Of a DNA stretch of 64,000 bases, positions 43,501-54,730 are shown one piece after another. The position numbers and the translations under genes were made by a program. The notes under the pieces were generated by a model. That model did not search any database. It had not been told where the DNA came from and was given only the letters and a program-made list of their open reading frames with translations. Position 1 is the stretch's first letter; each line of letters begins with the position of its first letter. Source of the DNA: Distichodus sexfasciatus (Eukaryota > Chordata > Actinopteri > Characiformes > Distichodontidae); the NCBI GenBank assembly GCA_032718565.1, contig JAVGVS010000097.1, positions 1,090,902 through 1,154,901 on the forward strand, written 5' to 3'.

Positions 43501-43754
43501 GGCAACTATTCCAAAAGTAGGACTTGTATTTCCTAATTTGATGTCATTTAATTTCCAATTAACTAACAAGGACAAGGTAGAACAAGGAATTAACTCATTG
43601 TTCACACCAGTGGTCTCAGCATTCAAATGTATGCTTTAATATGGGAATAATGTCACTGTGGATAAACAACGTAAATGTTTGACGTCATTTAATTTCCAAA
43701 TTTAAAAAAAAGTCTAAATTTTGGATTAATTTCCAAAATTAGGAGATGTATCTT
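43501..43754. other. Unassigned sequence
   Basis: AT-rich; TTTGATGTCATTTAATTTCC-like words appear twice (near 43538 and 43679), a possible small duplication. Confidence 0.45.
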
Positions 43755-43920
43755 TTTATTCTACATTCTACCTCTGGTTTAAAGTGTATATTTTATATTC
43801 TTTTTATATCTATATTGCTTTTTCTGTGTGCCTTCTTTGTTCTTTGTTCTTTGCACTGTTAAAACTCGAGCCATGTATGTAGAAGAGTTTACTTTGACTT
43901 TTGATTTTGATATACTTTAA
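43755..43920 (+). mobile_element. Retroposon 3' tail fragment
   Basis: TTCTTTGCACTGTTAAAACT, CGAGCCATGTATGTAG and AGTTTACTTTGACTTTTGAT match the tail seen at 19395-19705, with internal loss. Confidence 0.55.
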
Positions 43921-44937
43921 CTTTACTTAAGTTTGCTTAATAATATAAACTTAAATAGACCTTTTGAGTAATAGCAGGGCGATTTGACCTTATGACCCAA
44001 ACAAGAGGCTGATAACAGCAATTACAGTAATGGAGTCATTCATTTCAGTCACTCAACAGGGTCTTTGGTGGATTTTATGCCAGATGAATGTAGAAACACG
44101 TCTAATACATCACCATAAGTCACACAGTTTGATTAAGACACTTGGTACAATACATCAGGGGGAAAAATGCCTGTGCAGGATGGAAAACGGACTTGTGGAA
44201 GTTTGCTGAGAGCTAGTGGAGGATTTCTGCAAACTCTTTTCTACTGAAGTGGATTTAAGCTACTTCAATCATGGCTGAAGCCTTCCATGGCCAGAGCAGG
44301 TTATGCGGCCTAAATTAAAAGAGCTTTAAACCCTGGATTTAAAGCGTGTCCTCTCCAGCACACCATGGAAATTGAGTTTTGAGCCAAGGGGAGGAAGAAA
44401 AAAACCTCTTAAAATCCCCTGACCGGGCCTGCACCGGCACACAACCGGGCTTTTTGAGGCCCGACCCCCCGGCAGGAGCGGAGCGGGGAGACGCCGGGCT
44501 CTTCGCTAGAGTTATGGAGCAGCTGATCCTATTACGCGCCCCTTGAAGAATGTGTTTGCGAGACTCGGGAGCTTTTAACCTTTCTCTGGTCCTGCCTCTG
44601 AATCGCCAGCACCGCCCAGCTCCTGTTTGAACCTCGCTTTGAATGTCTGTCTGATGATCACCATCTCCCCACCGCACCCCCATTCAACAGCCTGAAAAGC
44701 ATTTTTCTGAAGAGGGAAAAACTGCAGTTTGTGGCTCCAGTGGAGATCTTAACTAGCAATTTAAAGTGGGGATTAGAAACACAGAAATCGCAAGCAGACA
44801 TGATTCACTAATATCTTTTTTTCATCCTTGCATTTATTCTTAAGAAAGTGAATGAGAAAATAAAAAAAATTGAAGGTGTTCTTAATTAAAATAGATAAAT
44901 GCACCAGAAATGAGACTGCAGAGCCATGCACATGCAA
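43921..44937. other. Unassigned; GC-richer island about 44260-44690
   Basis: The island (CCGACCCCCCGGCAGGAGCG, CTTCGCTAGAGTTATGGAGC) stands out from the AT-rich background and is not repeated in the window. A 114-codon minus frame (44339-44683) is not recognised. Possible conserved regulatory DNA; no evidence beyond composition. Confidence 0.4.
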
Positions 44938-45105
44938 AGATCAAAGTCTTATTGTCTTACTTCATTGTCATCTTAACTATGTACATGTACATAAAGAGAC
45001 GAAACAACGTGGCTCCAGGTTGTACAGTATCAACAGATAAGGCAAAATAGATAAATACAAATACAAATAAGACATAGAATAGCAAAACTTTGACATATGT
45101 CCCTT
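44938..45105 (-). mobile_element. Retroposon 3' tail, reversed copy
   Basis: CAAAGTCTTATTGTC, TCATTGTCATCTTAACTATG and ACGTGGCTCCAGGTTGTACA are the antisense of the 19395-19705 tail. Confidence 0.55.
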
Positions 45106-45165
45106 GCTGTCTTCAAACTTTGATCATCTGAAGACACGCCTCTTCAAGGAGTATCTAACTTACCC
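45106..45165 (+). pseudogene. LINE reverse transcriptase C-terminal remnant
   Basis: CTGTCTTCAAACTTTGATCA then TCTGAAGACACGCCTCTTCA and AGGAGTATCTAAC. With one frame break this reads VFK...LKTRLFKEYL, which resembles the extreme C-terminus of fish L2/CR1/Rex1-type ORF2 proteins. Only about 18 codons survive and the match is weak. Confidence 0.4.
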
Positions 45166-46058
45166 AGACTAATTTACCCCTCGTAATTACTGTTTACGTT
45201 GTTTTTCCCCTCAAAAAAACACTAACATGTACGTCTACGTTTAATTTTTCTCTAACACATTTTTGTTAAAATATATAACTTAGTTCAAACTAGAGTTTCG
45301 AAAAAGAGACAATGCAATAGTAATACGCAGAATTCAACTACAATTTTGGTTCTCGAATTTCTTTTTGCAGTGTACAATAATGTCCAATAGACTTACCAAA
45401 AATCGTGACAACAGGTCGGTAGAGAGAAAAATAATCAGTAGTATGTGCAGAATGTTCTCATAACATGTGTAAATATTTTAGCAGCAGTCCAATTTTACAG
45501 CTTCAATTATGAAATACAATTCCACTTTTTGCAGTAATTTACTTAAGATTGGCAGCAGTTTAATAAATAGCAGAGTGGAATGCTATAATGTATTTCTTCT
45601 TCTTTTTAACAAACCTGTGTATTTCTTCTTCTTTTTAACAAAGCTTTAAATCATTTAAAAATATTTAAAGGGAACATTCTGCAAAAATAAAGAAGCCGGA
45701 GTAAAGAAAAAAAATCCTGGCTTCACAAGCGCATTAACCTGAGCATCCAGTTTTAAAAGATTCTAGACCAAGGTCTAAACCACTAGCATCAGGAGCACCC
45801 TTGGGTCTGAAAATAATAACCTCACTTTTACTTTCATTTAAATGTACAAAACTGAAGGCCGTCCAGGTTTTAACTGTAGAAGTTGACAAAAGCCAAAACT
45901 GACACTAACACACATGCAATTTTACTTGCAGCTCAAAGTGCTCTTCAGCATTCATAGATTCTATTCTTAGCTAAGAATACATCTCAAATAAAAAACATTG
46001 GTGAATGCCATGACCTTCGTAAAAACAGCATGAGTCAGATTTAAGAACAAATTTCTTC
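45166..46058. other. Unassigned; 27-bp duplication
   Basis: GTATTTCTTCTTCTTTTTAA plus CAAACC occurs twice head to tail at about 45590-45645. AT-rich; no gene. Confidence 0.5.
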
Positions 46059-46062
46059 TTAA

Positions 46063-46841
46063 CCCTTTGAACTCTGGGCCATTTTTGAGCGTTTTCGCAT
46101 CCCTTTATTTATTGGGCTATAACATCTTAATTCCATAAGCTAGCCATTCTTAGCCTTATGTTGTTTTTTTAGAAGACCCAGGGCTACTTATTTATGTAAT
46201 TATTTGATGTGAAACTAACAAGTAAAATCTTGATATCATTTTTATGAGCAAATTCTAGTTTTCGCCTAGTGAAATTTTACTTTTTTTCTTTTATTTCCAC
46301 AAGACAATGTTTTGCAAGCAGAGATTTAACTTTAGAAATGTGTGGGGTAAAGGTCCATAGCCATTGTTAAATATATTTTTTCAATCTGGGACATTCTGTG
46401 GCTTATTACAATATAAAAAATATGTGCTTATTTCCAGACGGAATTTGAATTTGACCTTCCTTGGTATCATTATTACTGCTGAAGAAGTTAGCAGTCTGCC
46501 CCAGAGATGTTCCTGATCAGATGACCTCTAGAATGCAGTCAAACACTATCCCCCAACAGTTACAGACACACACACACACAGAAAAAGACTCAGGCACAAT
46601 TTTTTTTTTTCAGCAGTGTGTTTTTTGTGAGAAACCCTTTAAATTTACTCTCTTTTGTGCACACGATTACTCTGGCATAATTTATTGCACAAACATGGGA
46701 CTTAGACGATCGTATAGGGTAAGTCTTCTCGATTTCATTGGTATGTGTATCATGCATGTGTGTTACTCCTGTCACGAGTTATGAGTCTGAGACTAAAGGT
46801 TACAAAAATGAACGCCAAACACGTTCACTGAGTTCAAAAGG
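46063..46841 (+). mobile_element. piggyBac-like non-autonomous element, 779 bp
   Basis: TTAA lies on both sides (46059-46062 and 46842-46845). The ends are CCCTTTGAACTCTGGG at left and, reversed, CCTTTTGAACTCAGTG at right, matching at 12 of 16 positions and starting with the CC(C/T)TTT seen in piggyBac relatives. No DDD transposase frame is present. A 107-codon frame inside (46461-46784) is unrecognised. A fragment of a sister copy is at 50885-51060. Confidence 0.8.
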
Positions 46842-46845
46842 TTAA

Positions 46846-48033
46846 GAACAGTTGGCGAACAAAGTCCAACATTTTAGAAGTGTAATTGTTTGACATCTTA
46901 TTTGGAAGTTCTAGTAGTTTCTCCATGTATTTTAAAATGGGAATAACATTTTTTTCCGCATTGAAAGGACTGAAAAGAAAGAGTGGAATGAGGGATAAGT
47001 CAGGAGAGGATGGCAGCGAGTTCTTTTTGGGAAGTGGAGCCAGCATGTGGGCACAGATGTGCTACACGGGGAGCCGGCTTCCAAAAGCCCCTGCATTTGG
47101 TTTCAATGTTCAGAGCTTGTTTTACTTGCAAATGAGTCTGTATGCAAATACAACTGGAAGAGAAGGAAGAAGAGGAGGAGGAAGAGGAAGAGGAGGAGTG
47201 ACCAATATGTCCGACAGACAAAGAGAAGTGTTATGCTAAAAGGTCAGACTCAACAATTCTGTTCATCATGCTGGTTGTAAAGGAAATGTTTATCAGATTG
47301 ATGAAGATCTCTCAATACGATGGAACCTCCTCTGTAAAACCCAGGGAGAATTGTGACATTAAAAAATGTTTCTTTGTGTGTTCCCTCTTTGGAATATTAT
47401 ATTTTTAAATGATTAATGTATGCTCTGTATGCATCATTTCTAGTGAATAATATAAAAATGTTGAAAAGATATTTAAAGGTCTACTTGTGCTAAATGATGG
47501 ATCATTGGCTGGGGCCTCTGGGCACTTCCCCGACCAATTCTACGGATAATCCTGCTTTGGTAAAACCTGACCGCACATCTTAATGAAAGAATTATGTTGA
47601 CATTAGTTAATCCTCCAAAAAACTATGAGGCCACTGAGTCACATGAATTAATCCAACTCAAAGGTGATATAAAAGTGAAGTGATAACTCAGTAGATATGA
47701 GTGTACTTTAATTTTTGTGCCATTCCATGTATCAACGAGAAACCAAAATGGAATATGAGAATGCAATTCCCATTTTTCCCATTTTTTATTTGACCCAAAC
47801 CCATGAAATATGCATCCTGATGTTTTTGTTTTTGACTTTAATGTGAAAAATTATGCACAGATTCACAGATTTATTATTATATGTACAATATGTTATGCTT
47901 TGAATTATCTCAAATTTATATGCCTTTATATTTAGGGTGTAGACTGATGGATGAATAGATTTGATGCTGTAATTTTAGTCCTTCACAAAAATCAAAGAGA
48001 CAGTGTTTAATTAAAGTTGGCTGATTTAAAACG
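46846..48033. other. Unassigned; short purine array
   Basis: (GAGGAA)n-like purines at 47158-47196. The rest is AT-rich with no recognised content. Confidence 0.5.
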
Positions 48034-48056
48034 TAGGGTTAGGGTTAGGGTTAGGG
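48034..48056 (+). repeat. Interstitial telomere-like (TTAGGG)n
   Basis: TAGGGTTAGGGTTAGGGTTA and GGG: almost four units of the vertebrate telomere hexamer. The last GGG is also the first three bases of the transposon at 48054. Confidence 0.95.
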
Positions 48057-48212
48057 CCTGTGTCCACCAAATGTACTGAGATGTATTGAGAGCAGTCAAC
48101 ACCTCACTTTCAGAGTGCATTCTCGGAGCATTCCTCAGTGCTTGTGCTTCTGCGTTGGTTCCTATTTCATGTAAACATTGTAATGTGTTCCTTTGAGTTG
48201 GGTAGTTTAGTC

Positions 48213-48732
48213 CAGCGGTCCGCAACCTTTTTTGTACCAGGGACCAGTTCCATGCATGAAATCTTTTCTGCGGACCAGGTAGGGGCTTCATGGTTTCATG
48301 GCTTCATTAGCTAGTTGCTCACCGCAAATTATGCATAGCGGGTGTGGAGCTTGTGTATCACCTGTTTCGATGAACCCGTAACTTAGGTAGGAATCTTGGT
48401 ATTTTCTTTTAAATGCAGCTTTCTTTTTGCTGGCAGTCTGTGACCCTTCTGCTGTCCCATCGTTTGCTCGTTCCTTCCTGAAAAAGCTCTCCAGTGAATT
48501 TTGTTTTGGGCTCATTTTTTTCAATGGTTAGCTTGTATTGCTGATGCATGAAACGGCATCCCTCAAGTGCGGTAGTGAGGCGAGGGGCGGAAATGTTTTT
48601 CAAAATAAGATCCGGAAGACTAATTAAAGAAAAATAATTGTAATTTTAATTACAACATTTTTTCTTTGCGGGCCGGTACCAAATGATCCACGGACCGGTA
48701 CCAGTCTGGGGACCGGGGGTTGGGGACCCCTG
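48213..48732 (-). mobile_element. hAT element, 520 bp, with target duplication
   Basis: The ends are CAGCGGTCCGCAACCTTTTT at left and, in reverse, CAGGGGTCCCCAACCCCCGG at right. GTTTAGTC (48205-48212) and GTTTAGCC (48733-48740) flank it: an 8-bp duplication with one mismatch. On the minus strand it carries the start of a transposase (48288-48524). The catalytic part is deleted. Confidence 0.92.
48288..48524 (-). pseudogene. hAT transposase N-terminus with half a BED zinc finger
   Basis: The 78-codon frame contains AFKRKYQDSYLSYGF and then PLCIICGEQLANEAM. This is typical of the N-terminal BED-type finger in hAT transposases related to the ZBED5/SCAND3/FAM200 group. The CxxC pair (CIIC) is present, but the frame runs into the element's terminal repeat before the His pair. 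The finger is therefore incomplete and the catalytic RNase H-like domain is absent. It is a deletion derivative, not a host gene. Confidence 0.85.
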
Positions 48733-49090
48733 GTTTAGCCGCCATAAAAGAGATTATTTTTACAGTGGAGAGAATCTCTGGAGCATCTCTTGGATCTCTG
48801 GAGCATCTTGGCATCTCTGGAGCAGCTGGAGTTTTTGAGTTTATTTACACAGTTTGAATGAAGCAAAAAACTACAATACTGTGATCAAACCCCTAATCAG
48901 CCTTTTAGAACAATGCTGGTCTTGTCAGTTTCTCTCGTGCTAGCCAATCAAAAGAGACACTCACAAGCCCAGCGCTGTTCTGAACGTTGAATGGATTTTA
49001 ACTTGAAGAGCTCTGAGTGCTGCTTTTCCACCTACATCTTTTGTCCGCTGAAGCCGCTTAGCGTAGGATCAGCGTGTGGCAGTGCAGAAC

Positions 49091-50174
49091 ATACCAAATC
49101 TGTGGAAAGCGATGGTCCGCGATGAGTGAGATTGAGAAACTCTGTTCTAAAAGGAGAAAAATGTACTTTTATGTCCTGGTACAATTATACACCCACTAGA
49201 AAAGTACAGAATTAGGCTACACAGACTAATACATGAATGGAAATTTACCAGAAACATGTTTTATTTCGAAACACTCAATTATTTATTTAAATTAAGAGTT
49301 TGGCTTCATCATTTGCATGTACATGAAGCTTGCTAAAAGTACAATTATGTTTATTTTTGTAACTTTTTGTAGCTTTTGTAAATTTTAACAAAGGTTCACA
49401 GTTCGCTCCTTAAGGACCATCTCTGTACCTCACAGGCAACTATTCTGATGAACGTACCTTTAGGGACAGAAACCACATTTTTCAGTGTTATTTCTCTGTG
49501 TGAGAAAAAGCAAGATTGGATTTACGGGCTTATATTGAGGACGGCAGTAGTGGGTAAAGAGTCCATAAAAGCCAAATGCAGGTGACAGCATGTCGCCGCT
49601 CGACACTAGGCCCATTGTCAGAGGCGTATATTTTAGCGTTTGATATGACAAGTGTAAAAGTGATGTCAGTAAGTAGCATGACGGCTTGTCCTTGAAAACA
49701 TATGCCTGCCAGTTCACTCTAACAGATGCCCAGGCGGAAAAAAGGCATTTGAAACTCAGCCGTTAGAAGACTAAGACCTAAATGAGGTGTGTTTGTTTTC
49801 CAACAGTTTGGGAATGATTCCCATCTGCCTGCGACTTAAACAGGTTGCTTCAGCAGCTACGCAGCACATACGGAAATTGCAGTGGAGGCAGACTCGTGGG
49901 AATGACTGCACACGACTTTGAAAAATGGGGAAAGTCTGTAAACGTTTCTTTTCTTCTTGTGAACAGATTTACAAACAACTACAGTGGGATATCGTGCTAG
50001 TGCATCCATCTGACTACTTAATTATCAATATCCAACTTACAGCTGTATCTGTTTAGAAATTTACAGATTTTTACATTTATGATACTCGTTGTTTTCCTAT
50101 TTAATATTATCACAAACCATAAAATCTCTCCGCCGGTGGTCTATGCCAGTGGTCCCTTTTCCTCCAGGGCCAAT
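49091..50174. other. Unassigned; possible small MITE at 49140-49490
   Basis: AAAATGTACTTTTATGTCCT with GGTACAA near 49158 and AACGTACCTTTAGGGACAGA near 49452 are partly inverted and may be ends of a GTACC-type fish MITE. The rest to 50174 is unassigned, with a slightly GC-richer stretch at 49780-49930. Confidence 0.4.
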
Positions 50175-50430
50175 TTATTTGGGGCATTTGGTGACGTAAC
50201 GGTAGGGCGTTCGCCCCGTGATCAAAAGATCGCAGGTACAAATCCAGGGGCGGTAAAGTTACCACTGAAGTACTCATGAGCGAGGTACCATCCCCAAGCA
50301 CTGCTCCCTGCCCTTGTTAGCTGCCCACTGCTCTTTCACGGGGGGGTCAAATGCAGAGGTCACATTTCGTTGTGGTGCACTGTGGGCTGTGCTGTGGTGT
50401 GTTCACAATGACAAATAATCACTAATTTTC
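50175..50430 (+). mobile_element. tRNA-derived SINE (family B), full-length
   Basis: GGGGCATTTGGTGACGTAAC and GGTAGGGCG (A box), ATCGCAGGTACAAATCC (B box) and TACTCATGAGCGAGGTACCA. Then TCAAATGCAGAGGTCACATT and GTGTGTTCACAATGACAAAT. The cleanest + strand copy in the window. Confidence 0.9.
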
Positions 50431-50559
50431 ACTCTTATGTAAAGGAAATCAGGCTGAGGCCCAACAAATCCACGTCACGTATCCACATAACATTTATACA
50501 CAAAATAGTAAGAGTGTACAAAGAGTGAGAACAGTATTTGTGTTACTGGGTTCTTATTT

Positions 50560-50876
50560 TATTATATAAAATGAGCTGCTTTTGGCCTTTCTGGAAGAAA
50601 ACTACGTTTTTAGGCATTTCATGTGAGAGACGCGAGCGCTAACACCTGTTTACATCGTGAATAATGTAATTAATGCAATTGAAGGCAATTCAGTTTTTGT
50701 TCACGGAATTACCTCAGAAAAAATTACACATCAATCTATAACAAATTTGAGTATTGCTGGACGTCCTGAGCACAACAACGTAAAGCATGTATGGCTAACT
50801 TCTACACACACACTATAATAAGGGCCTGTGCCTGTATACGCCTGGGGCCCTAAAATTGCTAAATCCGCCACTGACA
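50560..50876 (+). mobile_element. hAT-like element end (CAGTGGCGG) with shared core
   Basis: The right end, in reverse, is CAGTGGCGGATTTAGCAATT, a hAT-type terminus. The interior 50567-50700 (AAAATGAGCTGCTTTTGGCC, TTCTGGAAG) is the shared core of copies A and B. The left end is not found. Confidence 0.6.
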
Positions 50877-50884
50877 ACACTAAT

Positions 50885-51060
50885 GAGCTGATCCCTAGAA
50901 TACAGTCAGATACTCTTTAAATACATGCATAAAAACACAACTTAGATTGCATAAGTTCCCTAAAAGTCTCTAGTTTTCAGCGATATGTGTCTCATGTATG
51001 TGTAATACGAAGTTATCGAAGGGTGCACAAATTCTCAAAGCCTGCACGCTGAGCTCTCAT
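50885..51060 (+). mobile_element. Fragment related to the piggyBac-like element
   Basis: CCTAGAATACAGTCAGATAC matches CTCTAGAATGCAGTCAAACA at 46527, and TATGTGTCTCATGTATGTGT matches GTATGTGTATCATGCATGTG at 46741. No ends. Confidence 0.5.
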
Positions 51061-52211
51061 ACTGTTAAACAAGTCCAGTTGCCCTTGACTCAATCTCTCA
51101 ATACGTACACTTGATGTTTCCGTCCCCGAATAGTCCTGCAGAGTTTAGTTACAGTTCACGTTCTCCTTCTGAAGAGGTTTACATCAGTCTTTTGAGCAGC
51201 ACCTCGCCGTCGAGCCGCCCGAGGCCCTCGTCCTCCCTGCCATTAACCCGATCGATTCCAGAGGATTTGTTTCGCTAATCCCCCCTCTCCGGGGAAGTTC
51301 CAGTCGTTGGAGGCATGAAATCTACACCCTTACCTTTGAAGGGGGAAAAGAAAAATAACACAACCACCTTTAAGTGCGTGCAGACTAAGATCTGCCAATC
51401 CATTGTGTGGACTTTGATCCTGAGAAGAGAGGGCCCTTCAAAAACCACCATAATCATGTTGGAGAATCATATATTTGGGTTTCTTTCATGTGCTTCAGAG
51501 TAATGGCTCTTAGAAACATCTCTCAAACGCGGATGCGATAATTTCCACACCAGCCGCAGTGCCACACAAGACGATTAAAGACGTCATGAGGTTATAATGC
51601 TGAATCGTTGAGCAAAACTGCTGAATGTATTGCATATGAGATTCAGCTGACCCAGGTTGATCTGAACATCTTATTTATTACGTGCACAAAAAATGGGAGT
51701 TATGATTGCAATAAATTCTATTTGTGTGGTTTCAAGTGGTTTATGTGGATGTCTTTTGTGTGCTCAGGTTGTATAATCCAAAAATGTATAACTTGGGCAG
51801 CATGACATACACTCTGAGAAAAACTAGCTCTGGAAAAGCTTTTTATGATGTAGAACCTTGAAATGCTGTTTAAAGTTCTTTGGAGAACTGAATACAAAAA
51901 AGAGTTCTTTAAGTAACGGCTTATATCATATTCAGTGCTTTTTTAAGCCTTTAGGTTAAAGTATGACCTTAATGGCTACTGACCCTATGCCTGACCTACT
52001 GACTTACTGTTATGATTTATGAATTACTGTTATGGTGCAGTTTTTAATAATAACAGATGATATCTGCCACTGTGCTTTAGAGAGATCACTTATTGCAATT
52101 TATATAAAGTAATTGATAACTTGAATCAGTTATCAATAACACTATATTTGAAAAAAAATTATTATATACTGCACATAATGCACACAGGTACAAAGATACA
52201 AATAAAATATA
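51061..52211. other. Unassigned; GC-richer island about 51110-51320
   Basis: 51200-51300 (CACCTCGCCGTCGAGCCGCC, CCCCCCTCTCCGGGGAAG) is GC-rich and not repeated. Positions 51806-51920 (AAAGTTCTTTGGAGAACTGA) resemble a small fish MITE. No gene. Confidence 0.4.
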
Positions 52212-52300
52212 CTAGGGCTGCAACAACTAATCGATTAAATTGATTAAGTCGATTATTATAATAGTTGGCAACTAATTTAATAATCGATGAGTTGGGTCTA
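52212..52300 (+). mobile_element. hAT-type left terminus (TAGGGCTGCAAC)
   Basis: TAGGGCTGCAACAACTAATC with ATCGATTAA-type repeats inward is the classical end of a fish hAT family. No matching right end is found downstream; the element fades by 52300. Confidence 0.65.
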
Positions 52301-53280
52301 CGTTATTATACACATACGTACAGTGTCTACACCCTAATGTGGGGGCAGTAAGCTAACCAAAGCCACAGTGGCGGTAAAGCAGCATTAAGCAGAATCCTGA
52401 AATTCTTCGAGGTTCAAATCTCCACTGGGATACAGCGTCCCCTAAAACCACATTGCGTTTTGGTCACGACTGCCGTTATACGAGTGAAAAATCTTCACAC
52501 ACCGCATTCCGTATTACATGCTCTGGGGGATATCGAGGCCCGGAGCAATCTGTGCTGTTCTAGACCGTTAGCTTTAATGTAAGGAGGTAAAAGTAGAGGG
52601 GCAGAGCAGGCAGAGCTTTTAGAGCTGCGTCAACGAGGCATCAAAATGGATTTTTACACAAGCGTAGCGCTCTCCCTCTCTACTTACATCCAGTGATTAA
52701 AGTCCCACATGCAAATTAACGCAGCCGCGGCCGTACACAGTTTTTACACTGTAAAAAAATGATTTCATCAAAGTCATTTCAACATGATCCTTTCATTTAC
52801 TTAAAACTCATTAATTTAAATAATTAATGCAACTTGAGTTTTCAATTGTGATGTTTAGAAGCAAAAGAACTTTGTCATAAAATTGAGCGATATATTATGG
52901 TTTGTTCCAGTAATATACAATATTATACAGATTAATCAAATATCATTTATGTAGAAAGTTCTAAGACAAATACCAAAATGGGATTTCTTAGAGAAAGCAG
53001 TACAAAACTAAAAGTAGACTTTAATGAGTATATATAATTAATATAAATGTATATACAGTAAATAATATAGTTTTCACGTAATCTTCAAATTTTCACTTCT
53101 GTGAACTGACTTAAGATGTAGCACTGAAAGCTCATCAGTGTTAGTTGAAATTGAATAAATTATGGTTTTAAGTTCTAGAAAATGAAAAAAGTATGTTAAC
53201 CTAATTGTTCACATCATATTTTTATATTGTAGCCATAAATACTTTTGCACTTCCACACAATGTAGTTTTTTAACCTTAGT
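52301..53280. other. Unassigned sequence
   Basis: 52340-52740 is of balanced composition without recognised content. 52740-53280 is AT-rich, begins ACACTGTAAAAAAATGA and may be a decayed DNA element. Confidence 0.45.
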
Positions 53281-53286
53281 AGAGCT

Positions 53287-54140
53287 GCAGCTATCGATTT
53301 TTTTCGTTGATTAATTGACTAATCAGATCAATTCTTTATTTTTTTTAAATAGAAAAAATACTAGTCTGAAAATGTACAACTAATTGGCTTTTATTCCTGA
53401 ATTTTCCTTTGTTAAAAGTCAAATGACAACTCGTGTCTGTAGAAATGTTTTTTGTTTTTTTTTTAGCTTTATATAGTATAGTGCTAAAACTGTGGCTATA
53501 ACTACCAGAAAGAGTATGAACATTGTCTGTTTTATTGGCTTGCAGAGTTTTTATTGTGTAGTCCATGGCTTAACATTCTATGGCAGAAACACTTCTTTAT
53601 CCAGTTGGTATCCATCAGAATATAAAATACATATTTTTGATAACAAATACTGTACATTTTCTATATTTCTTCTTTCCTATTGATTACTCACTAACATTAT
53701 AATTTTTTTAAGAAATCTGATCAATTAAAAAAAAAAGAAATACTGAAGTTTTAGGATCATTTTGGGTCATTTTTTGAACCAATTTTGGCTTATAAATTGA
53801 GCTGCTTTTTGCATTTCTGGATGAGGACTACATTTCCCACAATCCCCCATGCGCCAATCTCAGCTGCGTCACAATAAAACGATGAATGTGTGAAATTTTC
53901 AATAAACGTTTGTATTGTGAGTAGTAAATTTGTGGTTATTTATCAGCTAAAATTTGAGTTTTGCCTGTAATAAAGGGGAAGATTTGATTGAACTGTTGCA
54001 TTTTAGCGAGTAATGGTGCTCATGTGTGTTTACATCTCGAAAAATGTCATACATGCGTTTACTTCTCTTTTCGTGCACGGAATATGTCACAAATACATGC
54101 ACATACAGAGGGACGGGTCTTTCCTTGATCACGCCACTGA
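53287..54140 (+). mobile_element. hAT-like element with shared core (TAGAGCTGCAGC end)
   Basis: TAGAGCTGCAGCTATCGATT near 53280 is a hAT-like left terminus. From 53520 the shared core runs through AACACTTCTTTATCCAGTTG and CTATTGATTACTCACTAACA to ACATACAGAGGGACGGGTCT. No right terminus is evident, and no coding frame. Confidence 0.6.
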
Positions 54141-54512
54141 AAACATTGTGTCACTAACATGCCTCTGTGGGAAACACAAGCGGAGCGTGCTGTAGTTAGT
54201 AACACCAAGTAGTTATTCAGATCATAATGGAGTATCAGCTTTTTGTCCATTCTCATTTTCAAGTGCAAACTGTACTTGCACTCCGTCACACCTCACAGCA
54301 CGTTATTCGGCCTTCATCTGACTCTTTGACCCGCCCAGCATTGAGTTTTCCTGCGTTGGTCTGCTACCCAGGAGGAGCTCAGCATGTGGTGTTTATGCTC
54401 AACGCTCCAGTCCAACAAAAATCTCCGCGAACGCCTTCAACACAACTTGGCAACATGAATATCTTAAATTTTAGCAAATTTAAATGAGGGATAATTTTCT
54501 TTTCTAACACAG
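54141..54512. other. Unassigned sequence
   Basis: Ordinary composition; nothing recognised. Confidence 0.5.
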
Positions 54513-54730
54513 CACAGCACACAGTGCACCACATCGAAATGTTACCTCTGCATTTGATCCATTCGTAAAGGAGCAGTGGGCAGTTTTTTTGGCAGCACCT
54601 GGGGAGTGGTGTTTGTGGACCGTACTTTACTCATGACTATCTCAGGGCTACCATTATGGGCCCGCAATTCAAACCGGTGACCCTCTGATCACGGGGCCAA
54701 GTCTCTAACCGCTACGCTGCCGGCAGTTTG
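54513..54730 (-). mobile_element. tRNA-derived SINE (family B)
   Basis: On the minus strand it reads GCGTAGCGGTTAGAGACTTG (A box), GTCACCGGTTTGAATTGCGG (B box), and then a middle with GGTACCAC degraded. The end is AAATGCAGAGGTAACATTTC and GTGCACTGTGTGCTGTG. Confidence 0.8.

Larger units (their letters stand above)
48054..49090 (+). mobile_element. Harbinger-like MITE, copy 3, split by a hAT insertion
   Basis: The left end GGGCCTGTGTCCACCAAATG is preceded by TTA. The interior matches 6769-7288 (TTCATGTAAACATTGTAATG with TGTTCCTTTGAG; CAGCGCTGTTCTGAACGTTG). The right end is decayed (GCGTGTGGCAGTGCAGAAC). Removing 48213-48732 and one target duplication restores continuity with copy 1 at GTAGTTTAGTC. 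Confidence 0.8.

Noticed and set aside
48034..48056. Chromosome end or telomere fusion
   Set aside because: Fewer than four TTAGGG units, flanked by ordinary unique and transposon DNA on both sides.
48288..48524. BED-finger protein as a domesticated host gene
   Set aside because: The finger lacks its His pair, the frame ends in the transposon terminal repeat, and target duplications show a simple deleted insertion.
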